Assembly: GCA_946414075.1 (NCBI GenBank)
Contig: CAMKNA010000014.1
Span: forward strand, 1 to 50,004
Length of the DNA stretch: 50,004 nucleotides
Source of the DNA: an uncultured Fibrobacter sp.
GTDB lineage: Bacteria; Fibrobacterota; Fibrobacteria; Fibrobacterales; Fibrobacteraceae
Direction: 5' to 3'
Part shown: piece after piece, positions 25,984 to 35,735 of the stretch
How positions within the stretch are numbered: position 1 is the first letter of the stretch
Layout: each line of letters opens with the position of its first letter
Notes under the pieces: generated by a model
What the model was told of the DNA's origin: nothing
Seen by the model: only the letters and a program-made list of their open reading frames with translations
Databases searched by the model: none
Program-made: the position numbers and the translations under genes

Positions 25984-28900
25984 CTACTTGATTCCCAATT
26001 TCTCCATGGCAATCTTCTTGCCCGTCTGAAAATCGCTCTTGCCGCTGCCCAGCTTGGGAAGGCTTTCCACCTTCACCACGGCACCCGGCACCATCAAGGG
26101 CGGGAGCCCTATCTGGCGGAGCATTTCCTTCATCTCTTCTTCGGTCTTGTCGCCTGCGTACACAAGCACAATCTTTTCGCCCTTAGAGCCATCGGGAACG
26201 GCGACGGCAAAATGGTCTATTTCATCAAACAGGGAGTTTTCCGAAATTTTGAAGTCCACGGAACCGAGGCTCACCATCTCGCCGCCAAGCTTTGCAAATC
26301 GGCTGTAGCGGTCTACGATGGTCAGGTAGCCGTCCTCGTCCACATGGCCCTTGTCGCCGGTCTTGTACCAGCGCTTGCCATTGATGACGGCGATAGCCTG
26401 GGCGGTTCGTTCCGGATCCTTCAGGTAGCCCTTCATAATCTGGGCTCCACCAATGAGAATCAGGCCGTCGCCACCGATGGGCAGTTCTTCCATGGTGTCC
26501 GGGTCCACAATGCGGAACTGGGTTCCCGGCAGGGGGGCGCCTACAGTACCCGGCTTGTTGCCTTCCAGCACCGTCTTGTAGTCGTCCATGAGCACATCCT
26601 TGGTGTTCACCGCCGCCACAGGGGTGGTCTCCGTACAGCCAAAGCCCTCGAAAATTTCCAGCTTGAACTTGGTGCGGTAAAGCTGGCGTACATCTTCGCG
26701 AATCTTCTCGGCGCCGGCGTAGATACTCCGCACATGACCAAACATCAACGGGTGTACCGCGCGGTTCATGCCCCACATGCGTAGGAATGTTCCGGTGGCC
26801 ACCATGATGGTCACCTTGAACTGGGCGCACATGCGGGACACCAGCCTTGCATCTGTGGGGTCGGGGCAAGTGGCCACTGGCACGCCGTCCACCAGGCACA
26901 GCATGGTGGTAATGGAGAACCCGAAGGCATGGAACAGCGGCAGCGAACCCAGGAACACATCGTCGGAGCCGGGGTTCAGCACGCTTTCGCACTGCTTGAT
27001 GTTGCCCATCAGGTTGAAGTGGGTTAGTTCCACCCCCTTGGGGCGGCCCTCGGAGCCGGAACTGAAGATAATGGTGGCCACGTCATCCAGGGAGACCTTC
27101 TTGAAGAACCGAAGTTCCAAATACCAGGCCGGAAGGGCCAGCACCCGTAAGAAATTCATCACCAGAGCGGGTTTCTTCAGCTTTTCCTTCAGGTCTTCCA
27201 TGTAGTAGACCTTGTACTTGTCCAGAAGCTGGTCCATGGGGAGACCCTTCTGTTTCAGCTTGTCGATGAACACTCGGGCGGTAAAGATGGTCTTCACGTC
27301 GGCAATGCTACAGCAATAGTCCATGGTCTCCGGCGTGTTGGTGTAATTCAGGTTGTAGACCGTCTTGCCCTTGATAAGGCAAGCCATGTTCACGATAATG
27401 CCTGGGCCGGAAGGCGGAATCAACACGCCCACCTGCTTTTCACCCTTGGTAAGGTCGCCAATCATCTTTGCGAATGTCAGAGACGCCGCTGCGAGAGCAT
27501 TGGCCGAAAGGTGATGCCCATCGGGACTGTACACCGAAGGCCCGCTCCCGATACGCTTAACCGTACGGATCCAGGCAGAAGCCACCGGACGGAGCAGGCG
27601 GATATAGGATGTCCACGCCGTAATGGAAAGTTCCTGAACGGCACGCTGGACCGTGACAGGGCTAGAATCCAAGGGCAACTCTTCACCAAAAGCCACCGAA
27701 ACCACACGACCCGCACTATGGATTAGGTCCTTGAAGCCCGTACCGGCCATGGAGTAGTTACTCCCCCACAGGCCCTGCACATAGAACGGCAAAAGCTTCA
27801 GGTGTCGCACATCCTGGATAGCGGCAGAATAATCCAAACGGAACCGGCTCATGTTACCCGTGGCAGTCATGGTATTCTCGGGGAACATCACTACAGCCTC
27901 GCCACGAAGCAGGGCTTCGCGCGCTTCCTTCATAGCGGATTCCGGGTGAGCGATGTCCAGGTCGATAGTCCGCATCTGGGAAAGCAGCAACCGCACATAC
28001 CACTTCTCGAAGGGTCGCCTGGTAATCACGAAGCGCAAAGGACGGGGGCTTGCCATCTGGATCATGGCCCAGTCCACATAAGAGATGTGGTTACCCACCA
28101 GAAGCACAGGACCTTCCCAGGGGATTCGTTCCACTCCCGACACCAGGAACTTGTAATGCACAGAGAGTACCGAGCGCATCAGCTGGCGGAGCAGCGTATG
28201 GGGCATGGCCATCAGGGCCCAAATGGTACCACCTAGGCAAACGATTCCCAGAATAAAGAACAGGCTCATCCGGTCCAGGTTCAAGAACCGAATAAGGACA
28301 ATCGCTATAATTTCAAAGAGAATTATACAGAGATTCTGCACCCCATTGGCCACCGAAAGCACATGGCCCGCAGACCTGGGCTTGGTATGGTACAGCAACA
28401 TGGAAAACATGGGAATCATGTAGATTCCGCCACAGAAACCAAGCAGGGTAAAGGCTATGGCGTTATAGGGCCGCGGAATGAAGGGTATTAGGAAAATGAG
28501 AACGGCCGCCCCGGCAGTACCCATGGGAATGAGTCCAGTCTCAATGAAATTCCTGGACATACGCATGGCAAAGAATATGCCCACCACAAGACCCAGGGCC
28601 GTACCAAAGATGGCGTAATTGGCCAAGATATCACGATTAAAGAGTGATCCCGAACCGAATAAATCCTGGATGATAAACACCATGAGGAATATCATGACCC
28701 AGAACATGGAAAGTCCGATAATAGACTGACGGAGCGCCCGGTTCACCCAGAGCTTGCTCAACTTGCGGCGGGTGAACAACAGGTTCCAATAACGTTTCCA
28801 CGGGAATTTCAGCTCGGCATCGTAGGCACCAATAGGCGGAAGCCCGAAAGTGAACAAAATTCCGAAAAATTCCAACGCCACAAGGGTGATTCCCACGGGA

Positions 28901-29430
28901 GCAAAAATCTGAAGGGTCTCCGAAAAATCCCCCGTCATCGGTAAAAGCCGCTCATAGGCGTAAGCCGTAACACCGCCGCTCAATACAAGGGCCACAAACA
29001 GGAGAATCATTAGGAGACCACTGCCCTGGGCCAAAGAGCGGACGCCCACCAGTTCCTTCATGTAGCCATTCTTTGCCGGGCTTTGGAATGCCTGAAGTAC
29101 AAAAAACAGCCCAATGGACAGGAATTCAAGCAACAAACTAGAAGTGCATACTCCATAGCCAAACAGTACCACCGTCGGGAGTGAAAGCAGGGTCGTTACC
29201 CGCAAGACTCGTTCCTTGGGGAACTTGTCCGAGAAATACCCCGCCGGAGTAATAAGCAGCACGCAGGGCAACAAGAACAGCAGGTGCAACACATAGAACT
29301 GCCAGGAACCCATGGCCGTGTAACCGGCATGGCTGAGCACAAGTTCCATGTATGCGACGAGAATAGTAGAAAGGGCTACCTGAGTAAACGCAAGCCCGTA
29401 AAAAGAAAAGAAACCTTTAGACTTTTTCAT
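25984..29430 (-). CDS. LplT-PlsC-acyl-ACP synthetase fusion (Aas type)
   Basis: This encodes 1148 residues in three parts. Residues 1-420 are a 12-helix MFS transporter like LplT, which flips lysophospholipids inward. Residues 425-620 are a PlsC-type acyltransferase with the HX4D motif NHISYVDW near 446. Residues 660-1148 are an AMP-forming acyl-ACP synthetase with TIIFSSGSEGRPKG near 790 and YKTGDKGHVDEDGYLTIVDR near the end. Together they re-acylate lysophosphatidylethanolamine at the inner membrane. The acyltransferase motif III reads FPENTMTATG rather than FPEG, an unusual G-to-N change. It is divergent from obg (76 bp). Three-domain fusions of this kind are known. Confidence 0.88.
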   Translation of the reverse strand: MKKSKGFFSFYGLAFTQVALSTILVAYMELVLSHAGYTAMGSWQFYVLHLLFLLPCVLLITPAGYFSDKFPKERVLRVTTLLSLPTVVLFGYGVCTSSLLLEFLSIGLFFVLQAFQSPAKNGYMKELVGVRSLAQGSGLLMILLFVALVLSGGVTAYAYERLLPMTGDFSETLQIFAPVGITLVALEFFGILFTFGLPPIGAYDAELKFPWKRYWNLLFTRRKLSKLWVNRALRQSIIGLSMFWVMIFLMVFIIQDLFGSGSLFNRDILANYAIFGTALGLVVGIFFAMRMSRNFIETGLIPMGTAGAAVLIFLIPFIPRPYNAIAFTLLGFCGGIYMIPMFSMLLYHTKPRSAGHVLSVANGVQNLCIILFEIIAIVLIRFLNLDRMSLFFILGIVCLGGTIWALMAMPHTLLRQLMRSVLSVHYKFLVSGVERIPWEGPVLLVGNHISYVDWAMIQMASPRPLRFVITRRPFEKWYVRLLLSQMRTIDLDIAHPESAMKEAREALLRGEAVVMFPENTMTATGNMSRFRLDYSAAIQDVRHLKLLPFYVQGLWGSNYSMAGTGFKDLIHSAGRVVSVAFGEELPLDSSPVTVQRAVQELSITAWTSYIRLLRPVASAWIRTVKRIGSGPSVYSPDGHHLSANALAAASLTFAKMIGDLTKGEKQVGVLIPPSGPGIIVNMACLIKGKTVYNLNYTNTPETMDYCCSIADVKTIFTARVFIDKLKQKGLPMDQLLDKYKVYYMEDLKEKLKKPALVMNFLRVLALPAWYLELRFFKKVSLDDVATIIFSSGSEGRPKGVELTHFNLMGNIKQCESVLNPGSDDVFLGSLPLFHAFGFSITTMLCLVDGVPVATCPDPTDARLVSRMCAQFKVTIMVATGTFLRMWGMNRAVHPLMFGHVRSIYAGAEKIREDVRQLYRTKFKLEIFEGFGCTETTPVAAVNTKDVLMDDYKTVLEGNKPGTVGAPLPGTQFRIVDPDTMEELPIGGDGLILIGGAQIMKGYLKDPERTAQAIAVINGKRWYKTGDKGHVDEDGYLTIVDRYSRFAKLGGEMVSLGSVDFKISENSLFDEIDHFAVAVPDGSKGEKIVLVYAGDKTEEEMKEMLRQIGLPPLMVPGAVVKVESLPKLGSGKSDFQTGKKIAMEKLGIK

Positions 29431-29506
29431 CGTTCAATCCAATAAAGCTCTTGTAGGAAAGATACATAAAAATATCCGGTCCATAGAAAATTTCTACATT
29501 TGACGC

Positions 29507-30547
29507 ATGTTCCTAGACGAAAAATCAATTGAAGTGCGCTCTGGCAAGGGCGGTGACGGCATTGTAAGCTTCCACCGCGAGAAATTCGTGCCCCTGGGCG
29601 GTCCCGACGGCGGTGACGGCGGGCGTGGCGGGCATGTAATCTTGCATGTGAACGAGCAGTACTCTACGCTTCTCGACATGGGCAACGCCCGCCTCTACAA
29701 AGCCAAGAACGGTCAACCCGGCGGTGCCAAGCGGTGCACGGGTGCTTCAGCCGAGGATCTTGTTGTAGATGTGCCCCGCGGAACAATCGTAAAGGACGCC
29801 GATGGACGCATCCTTGCAGACCTTACCGAACCCGGCCAGAAATGGATTGCTGCTCGGGGCGGCAAGGGCGGCATGGGCAACCAGCACTTCGCCACACCAA
29901 AGGTCCAGGCACCCCGCAAGTGCACTCCCGGCGAAAAGGGCGAAAAGCGTGAACTCTTCTTGGAACTGAAGCTCATGGCCGATGTTGGTCTGGTTGGATT
30001 CCCCAACGCAGGCAAGTCCAGCCTGGTGAACAAGATTTCCAGTGGCCGCCCTAAAGTGGGCGATTACCCGTTTACCACGCTGGAGCCAGTTCTCGGCATC
30101 GTCCAGATGAACGGCCACAGTTTCGTGGTAGCCGACATCCCGGGCCTGCTGGAAGGGGCCAGCGAAGGCAAGGGCCTAGGGCACCAGTTTTTGAAACACA
30201 TCGAGCGCACCCACACATTGCTGTTCGTTATCGACGGCTTTGCCGAAAACGCCTTTGAACAGTTCACCGTCTTGAAGGACGAACTGAAATCTTTCCACCC
30301 GAAGCTTGCGAAAAAGCCCTATGTGATCGCCCTGAACAAGAGCGACCTGGGAATCGAAGGCGCCATCAAGGAATTCAAGAAGCACAAGGAACATGTCATT
30401 GTGACCTCGGCCATTACAGGCGACGGCTGCAAGGAACTGCAACAGGCCCTGGACGAAGCCGTCCCCCATGTGCAAAAGAAGAAAGTCGGTTGGGAATCGA
30501 AACCTGCCGATAGCGGCAAGAAATCCGGCTGGAGCAAGAAGGCCTAA
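29507..30547 (+). CDS. obgE: Obg-family GTPase
   Basis: This encodes 346 residues, a full-length Obg that binds the 50S ribosome and links assembly to growth state. The glycine-rich Obg fold covers residues 1-158 (SGKGGDGIVSFHREKFVPLG, GGDGGRGG). The G domain has G1 GFPNAGKSS (164-172), G3 DIPGL (about 210) and G4 NKSD (about 277). The tail is short and Lys-rich. TACATT (29495-29500) ends 6 nt before the ATG, with no Shine-Dalgarno. It is followed after 3 bp by smpB. Confidence 0.96.
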   Translation: MFLDEKSIEVRSGKGGDGIVSFHREKFVPLGGPDGGDGGRGGHVILHVNEQYSTLLDMGNARLYKAKNGQPGGAKRCTGASAEDLVVDVPRGTIVKDADGRILADLTEPGQKWIAARGGKGGMGNQHFATPKVQAPRKCTPGEKGEKRELFLELKLMADVGLVGFPNAGKSSLVNKISSGRPKVGDYPFTTLEPVLGIVQMNGHSFVVADIPGLLEGASEGKGLGHQFLKHIERTHTLLFVIDGFAENAFEQFTVLKDELKSFHPKLAKKPYVIALNKSDLGIEGAIKEFKKHKEHVIVTSAITGDGCKELQQALDEAVPHVQKKKVGWESKPADSGKKSGWSKKA

Positions 30548-30550
30548 CCA

Positions 30551-31024
30551 ATGGCAAAAAAAGAGCAACAGAGTACGCCTGTCATCCAAAACCGCAAGGC
30601 GAACCATCTCTATTTCGTCGAAGAAACCTTCGAGGTGGGAATCATGCTCATAGGCTCCGAAGTCAAGTCCATCCGCGACGGGAAATGCTCCCTGAACGAA
30701 GCCTGGGTCGATATCGACGAAAAGAAGAACGAAATCTGGCTGGTGGGCGCCCATATCGACGAATACCTTTTCGCAAACAGGTTTAACCATTTCCCGGCAA
30801 GGCGCCGCAAACTCCTGGCCCATGTCCACGAAATCACCAAGATGCGCAAGGCGAAGGAACTGAAGGGCTATACCCTGGTTCCCTTGAAGCTATATTTCAA
30901 GAACCGCCGCGCCAAGCTGGAAGTAGGCATCTGTCGAGGAAAGGACCAGCGCGACAAGCGCCAGGACATTATCAATCGCGACGCAAAACTCGAGATGGCA
31001 CGGGCAATCAAGGCTAACCGATGA
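30551..31024 (+). CDS. smpB: SsrA-binding protein
   Basis: This encodes 157 residues. SmpB is the tmRNA partner in trans-translation. The OB-like core shows NRKANHLYFVEETFEVGIML, GSEVKSIRDGKCSLNEAW and GYTLVPLKLYFKN, followed by the basic C-terminal tail GKDQRDKRQDIINRDAKLEM that probes the empty mRNA channel. The stop overlaps the next start in ATGA. No ssrA gene is visible in the window. Confidence 0.96.
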   Translation: MAKKEQQSTPVIQNRKANHLYFVEETFEVGIMLIGSEVKSIRDGKCSLNEAWVDIDEKKNEIWLVGAHIDEYLFANRFNHFPARRRKLLAHVHEITKMRKAKELKGYTLVPLKLYFKNRRAKLEVGICRGKDQRDKRQDIINRDAKLEMARAIKANR

Positions 31025-32187
31025 TACGTTCTTTGATTTTGACATTCTGTCTTGCCCTGGCCACCTTCGCCGCACCCGCAGGCAGCGATGAGTTTTTGGA
31101 TGCCGAAGAAGCCGCCAAGGGAGTGGGAGCATCGTTCCACTGGTTCCCCATCCAAAAGACCTTTATCCTGGTCACCGCCAAGGACACGGCCAAGTTCGCC
31201 ATCGGGATACCCTTCGTTTCCCACAACAGCAATGTGGCAGATCTCAAGTCCAGTCCCAAGCTGGAAAACGGGCACCTCTGGATTACCAAGGAAGACGCCT
31301 ACAAGCTTTTCCCGAGTCTCATGCCGGCTTCTTCCAGTTCTACGGCACCATCAAGTTCTAGTGCCGCACCATCATCTAGCTCTGTAGCGTTGTCAAGCTC
31401 GGCCGTTTTATCGAGTTCTGCAGCGGCGGTAGTCGTCGCCGCCCCCAAAAAGGAAACTGCCGGCACCCGCGAAGTCAAGACCATCGTCATCGACCCGGGC
31501 CACGGCGGAAAGGATACCGGCGCCCAGGGCAAAAAGTCCAATGAAAAAGATATTGTACTCGCCATCGGAAAGCTCCTGAAAAAGGAACTGGAAAAAGAGG
31601 GCTTCAATGTCAAGATGACCCGGGACAAGGACGAGTTTATTGAACTAGGGCAACGCGCCAACTTGGCAAACCAGTGGGATGGCGACCTGTTCATAAGCCT
31701 ACACTGCAACGCCATCGATGCCACCGCCGAGCGCAAAAAACAAGTCAAGGGATACCATGTTTATGTGCTCCGGGCTCCCGAAAGCGAAGAAGACAAGGCA
31801 ATCGCCCGACGCGAAAACAAGGTGGCCACGCTATATGGCGAAAAGAACGCCAAGGAAGAGCTCTCCCCTATCGAATGGTTCAAGTTGGAAGCCCGTCTGG
31901 AAAAATATAAGCAGAACAGCTACATGTTCACCGAAGAGATGCTCAAGGCCATGGAAGGCGGAAAAATCCGCAGGCAGGCAGGGGGCGTCGGCGGTGCGGG
32001 ATTCATGGTGCTGGTAGGAGCCTTAATGCCTGCCGTTCTCTTTGAAATCGGTTTCATCAGCAACCCCGAAGACGAAGCCTACATGATGACCGACAAGGGC
32101 CAAAAGGATATCGCCGAGCGAATTGCCAGGGCCGTCAGCACCTACAAGACAGCCGTTCACAGCTATAGGGAAACTCTAGGGCGATAA
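31021..32187 (+). CDS. N-acetylmuramoyl-L-alanine amidase (Amidase_3)
   Basis: This encodes 388 residues. It has a signal peptide (MIRSLILTFCLALATFAAPA), an N-terminal domain of about 90 residues, and a Ser/Ala linker (residues 101-140, with several runs of SSS) typical of Fibrobacter modular enzymes. The zinc amidase domain follows. Its metal and catalytic positions are IVIDPGHGGKDTGA (His near 161), the Glu in SNEKDIVLA, SLHCNA (His near 228) and the Glu in LFEIGFISN near 341. It cleaves the amide bond between MurNAc and the stem peptide in the periplasm, usually for daughter-cell separation. It is translationally coupled to smpB. It converges on the next gene with a 4-bp gap. Confidence 0.92.
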   Translation: MIRSLILTFCLALATFAAPAGSDEFLDAEEAAKGVGASFHWFPIQKTFILVTAKDTAKFAIGIPFVSHNSNVADLKSSPKLENGHLWITKEDAYKLFPSLMPASSSSTAPSSSSAAPSSSSVALSSSAVLSSSAAAVVVAAPKKETAGTREVKTIVIDPGHGGKDTGAQGKKSNEKDIVLAIGKLLKKELEKEGFNVKMTRDKDEFIELGQRANLANQWDGDLFISLHCNAIDATAERKKQVKGYHVYVLRAPESEEDKAIARRENKVATLYGEKNAKEELSPIEWFKLEARLEKYKQNSYMFTEEMLKAMEGGKIRRQAGGVGGAGFMVLVGALMPAVLFEIGFISNPEDEAYMMTDKGQKDIAERIARAVSTYKTAVHSYRETLGR

Positions 32188-32191
32188 AGCC

Positions 32192-33847
32192 CTACGCATT
32201 CACATACTTGTCCAAAAATTCCTTCACCGGAATCGGCTTGGAGTAGTAATACCCCTGCAGGCTCTTTATCTTGAACCGGAGCAGGAAATCCCGCATTTCA
32301 GAGGTTTCTACTCCTTCTGCCGTCACGGACGAAGAGAAGGAATTGGCCAGTTCCGAAATGAACCGAACCGTATTCTGGTCCGAGAAGTCCTTCTCGATAT
32401 TCATGACGAAACTACGGTCAATCTTTACCGTCGATACCGGCAGTTCTCGCAACAGGCCCAAAGAGCTGAAGCCCGTTCCGAAATCATCCAGGGCGATCTT
32501 GATCCCGTGTTCCCGAAGGGCCGTAAAGATATCCTTCAGGAGTGCCATATCCAGCATACGGCAGCGCTCCGTAATCTCGAGGCACAGGTTCTGCGGCGGA
32601 TAGTTTGTCTCCTTGAGTATGGCAAGGACATCCTCCACAAAATCCTTCTTTTCTAGCTGGGTATAGGACAGGTTCACATTCACCACAAATCCCGGGTAGC
32701 GCCCCAGGAACTTCTTGGCATCGGTCAAGGCTGTGCGCAGAATCCACTTGCCCAATTCCGGGAAAAGATTGTCCCGTTCCAGCACATCCACGAACTCAAT
32801 CGGAGGAACAATGCCATATTCCGAATTTTTCCAGCGAAGCAGGGATTCTGCCCCGGTAATCATTTCGGTATCCGCATCTACAATAGGCTGGTAGCACAGG
32901 AAAAAGCCTTCGCATTCGTTCACGATGCTATTGCGGATGACATTGATACGTTCGATGGCGAACCGCTTATCTTCGCTGACACTGCTCTTGAGAACGTAAA
33001 GTTCGCCCATGTGGTTGGTCTTGGATTCGTAATAGGCAAAGCGAAGGCAAGAATACACCGTCTCGGCAGACACATCGAACTTATCCAAGTTGATAGCCCC
33101 CGCCACAAAGGATAGCACAACTTGATGGCCATCTACGAAGAAATCATGGATGCAATTGTACTGTATCCGCTTGTACAGATTCTTGAGGTCTTCCGAAGTG
33201 GCATCCTTGCACACGATGGCGAACTTGGTGCCGTCCATACGGTACCATTCCCCCATTTCGCAGGCTTCCACCTTGATCATCTTGGAAAATTCCTGCAACA
33301 CACGATTGCCAAAAGTGTAACCGTAAATTTCGTTCAGGTGCGAAAAGTCGGCTATGCCCAGCATCATCACCTGGAGTTTTTCCCCTTTCCAGGTAGAAGA
33401 GCGCAGGTCATCCATAAAGCCGTAGAGGCTCCTGGTGTTGGAAACATCGTCAAAATAGCTCAGGGCATCATTGTTTCTGACAATTCCACCAAAGAATGAT
33501 GGTTTCCCATGTTCATCGCACAACACTACGCCTCGACAGGTGCACACCACATACTTGCCGCCCTTATTCTTGATACGGTACTGTTCATTGTGATAATTTC
33601 CAGCATCTTCAAAAAGGTTCCTAGCTCTTTCTTTGAATCCAGGCAAGTCTTCAGGGTGAATTTTTTTCATCCAGTATGTCAGGGCATCCTGCATATACTC
33701 ATCAGGCAGGTCAAAGTAATCCACCGCCTCCTTGGACCATCGTGTCCAATTTGATTCGATATGGGTAACATAGGTATACGCTCCATTCGCCAAAATGGAT
33801 AGCGCATGGTAGAGAGAATCAATCCTTACCTTTATCCCTTCTTCCAT
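32192..33847 (-). CDS. PAS - degenerate GGDEF - EAL protein (probable c-di-GMP phosphodiesterase)
   Basis: This encodes 551 residues. A PAS_3-like sensor (residues 20-130: IESNWTRWSKEAVDYFDLPDEY, YRIKNKGGKYVVCTCRG) precedes a GGDEF domain in which the signature is MDGTKF (about 203-208), so it is not expected to make c-di-GMP. The EAL domain has ESLLRW in place of EALLRW near 334, then NVNLSY, LEITE, DDFGTGFSSLG (near 455), KIDRSFV and TAEGVET, so the metal and catalytic residues are kept. It hydrolyses c-di-GMP to pGpG by family expectation. The ATG has AAGGAGA upstream, 11 bp after the FIST-GGDEF gene, so a cyclase and a phosphodiesterase share an operon. Confidence 0.85.
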   Translation of the reverse strand: MEEGIKVRIDSLYHALSILANGAYTYVTHIESNWTRWSKEAVDYFDLPDEYMQDALTYWMKKIHPEDLPGFKERARNLFEDAGNYHNEQYRIKNKGGKYVVCTCRGVVLCDEHGKPSFFGGIVRNNDALSYFDDVSNTRSLYGFMDDLRSSTWKGEKLQVMMLGIADFSHLNEIYGYTFGNRVLQEFSKMIKVEACEMGEWYRMDGTKFAIVCKDATSEDLKNLYKRIQYNCIHDFFVDGHQVVLSFVAGAINLDKFDVSAETVYSCLRFAYYESKTNHMGELYVLKSSVSEDKRFAIERINVIRNSIVNECEGFFLCYQPIVDADTEMITGAESLLRWKNSEYGIVPPIEFVDVLERDNLFPELGKWILRTALTDAKKFLGRYPGFVVNVNLSYTQLEKKDFVEDVLAILKETNYPPQNLCLEITERCRMLDMALLKDIFTALREHGIKIALDDFGTGFSSLGLLRELPVSTVKIDRSFVMNIEKDFSDQNTVRFISELANSFSSSVTAEGVETSEMRDFLLRFKIKSLQGYYYSKPIPVKEFLDKYVNA

Positions 33848-33858
33848 CTCTCGTCTCC

Positions 33859-35688
33859 TTATGCCTGAAACACCTGATCACGTCCGTTTTCCTTGGCCTT
33901 GTACAGGGCCTGGTCTACACGGACATACGCCGAATCGGCAGATTCACCCTTCTGGATTTCTATGACACCGATACTCACACTACGGCGCCCCGCCTTTTCA
34001 AATTCTATCGCGCTAAAAGCCTTTCGAACCTGTTCTGCAAAATCAAGGGCCTTCTCAAGAGGTACTTCTTGCAACAGCGCCATAAATTCTTCACCACCCC
34101 AACGACCAACAGGCGTTTTTATATCGTCAAGAAGCGATTTCTTTTCTTCTTTAGAGCTTTCTGCGTCACTTACAATATCGTAGGATATGGAATCTAATCC
34201 CAAAATTCCCATTTCATGGACCATTTTTTTCAAAACGCCCGAAAGGCCAACAATAACATTATCCCCTTCCTTGTGACCATAGGTATCGTTTATCTGCTTG
34301 AAGTTGTCGATATCCAGCATCACCAGGCACGCAGGGATTTCCTTTGAAATACACTCATTGATGCGGCGCTGTATTTCACCCCGATTGAACAATTTCGAAA
34401 GGGAATCCGAGATGGCCATTAGGGAAAGTTTCGCATTGGCCTCTGCCAGTTCCTGGGTTGCAGCATCAATGAAGGTGGCAAGGCGGTTGACCATGGAAAC
34501 CTGACCCGTAAAGGAATCCTGAGCCATATCAAACCGACAATGCTCATCGCCATCGCCTTCCCGCATTGACGCAATCACAAGAGTCACATTATGCTGGTTC
34601 ACAAAGCCGTTAGTCCGCAAGAATTCGCCGGATGTGTAAAAACCCGATGTAGGGGCGATACTTTGGAACGGCACCGTTTCCTTGCTGATTTCTTCCTTGC
34701 CCCAGAAGCTTCTCCTGGCAGCACAAGAAAAAATCTTTATTACATCGGGTTTAAACTCACCTATTTTCTTTCCTTCTTTCCGCACGCTGTCAAGAATGGT
34801 CCATGGGTCACCATAGGCAAGGCGAGCCTTCACATTCTCGTCTACATCCGATGTCATCACCAGGGTTCCGTCTTCATTGCAGTGGATAGGAGCTCGGAGG
34901 ATATTAATTCCGTTATGCTTGTAGAAGAATGGAAATTCCAAGGTATTGGCAAAGAAATGCTCGTCTTTCAAAATATTCAGATAGCGGTAATAGGCATCGT
35001 AAGCTGGTTTTCCGTCCAATTCAAACAGCAAGGCTTTTTCCGCCCTGGTCACCAGAAATTCCCGACCAAGAGGCTTCCAGCCCGTGACATGGGTAGTGCT
35101 GACATGGAAATTCTCGCCGCCCACCAAAAGTACCAGGATGCCTCGCTCCGAATACCCACCGACACTCGAAAAAACACAGGCATCATTGCGGGTCAAATCA
35201 GGATTAAAGGCGCCTCCCCCAAAAATGGCAATGGACTCGTCTATATCGCGCAACGCATTACAAAGGGGCGTCAAGGACATTCCGCGGATGGTCAGCTGCA
35301 GTTCTATGGCCTTAACCCAAGGATTCTCCCTTACTTCCCGCTTGATGTTTTCCACCACATCCAGAGTGGAGTCCGCATTCAAGGCGTACTGCAACAGTTT
35401 CACCTTCGTAGTAGGCTTCTCAGTAATCGTGCAGACAATGGATATGGACGCTCCAGAAAGCCGGCCTTCCACGATATTCCCGTTGGTAGAACACCCCATG
35501 CATATGGCGTTAGGAACTGTCTTTGCAATGACCTTGCTGACCAATTCGATTTGTCCCCGATCCAATGCATCTGAATAAATCTGGAACACCACATTAGAAC
35601 AACTCTTTGACTTGCACCAAAGATGGACCTTATCCAGATCCCTTTTCAAAGAGGTTATACTATGGTAATCGAACTGAAACTGCTTCAT
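33859..35688 (-). CDS. FIST sensor - GGDEF diguanylate cyclase
   Basis: This encodes 609 residues. The first 380 residues are FIST_N plus FIST_C, sensor domains thought to bind small ligands such as amino acids (AICMGCSTNGNIVEGRLSG, AIFGGGAFNPDLTRND, IKIFSCAARRSFWG). A helical linker leads to a GGDEF domain with LDIDNFKQINDTYGHKEGD and an intact active-site motif RWGGEEF near 535. About 30 extra residues (MGILGLDSISYDIVSDAESS) sit before GGEEF, and no RxxD inhibitory site is seen at the usual place. It makes c-di-GMP by family expectation. It is first gene of the operon, with a promoter at 35736-35764 and a palindrome at 35769-35783. Confidence 0.88.
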   Translation of the reverse strand: MKQFQFDYHSITSLKRDLDKVHLWCKSKSCSNVVFQIYSDALDRGQIELVSKVIAKTVPNAICMGCSTNGNIVEGRLSGASISIVCTITEKPTTKVKLLQYALNADSTLDVVENIKREVRENPWVKAIELQLTIRGMSLTPLCNALRDIDESIAIFGGGAFNPDLTRNDACVFSSVGGYSERGILVLLVGGENFHVSTTHVTGWKPLGREFLVTRAEKALLFELDGKPAYDAYYRYLNILKDEHFFANTLEFPFFYKHNGINILRAPIHCNEDGTLVMTSDVDENVKARLAYGDPWTILDSVRKEGKKIGEFKPDVIKIFSCAARRSFWGKEEISKETVPFQSIAPTSGFYTSGEFLRTNGFVNQHNVTLVIASMREGDGDEHCRFDMAQDSFTGQVSMVNRLATFIDAATQELAEANAKLSLMAISDSLSKLFNRGEIQRRINECISKEIPACLVMLDIDNFKQINDTYGHKEGDNVIVGLSGVLKKMVHEMGILGLDSISYDIVSDAESSKEEKKSLLDDIKTPVGRWGGEEFMALLQEVPLEKALDFAEQVRKAFSAIEFEKAGRRSVSIGVIEIQKGESADSAYVRVDQALYKAKENGRDQVFQA

Positions 35689-35735
35689 AGACGGGAAACC
35701 ACAAGGCGTGCATTATATAGAAGATACCTCCAAAA

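Noticed and set aside
30176..30829. Minus-strand open frame of 217 codons opposite obg and smpB
   Set aside because: It lies wholly antisense to two well-conserved genes and shows no family features or ribosome site.
32820..33250. Degenerate signatures (MDGTKF, ESL) of the PAS-EAL protein considered as evidence of a pseudogene
   Set aside because: The reading frame is intact over 551 codons, and the other EAL catalytic motifs are kept. Degenerate GGDEF domains are common in phosphodiesterases.
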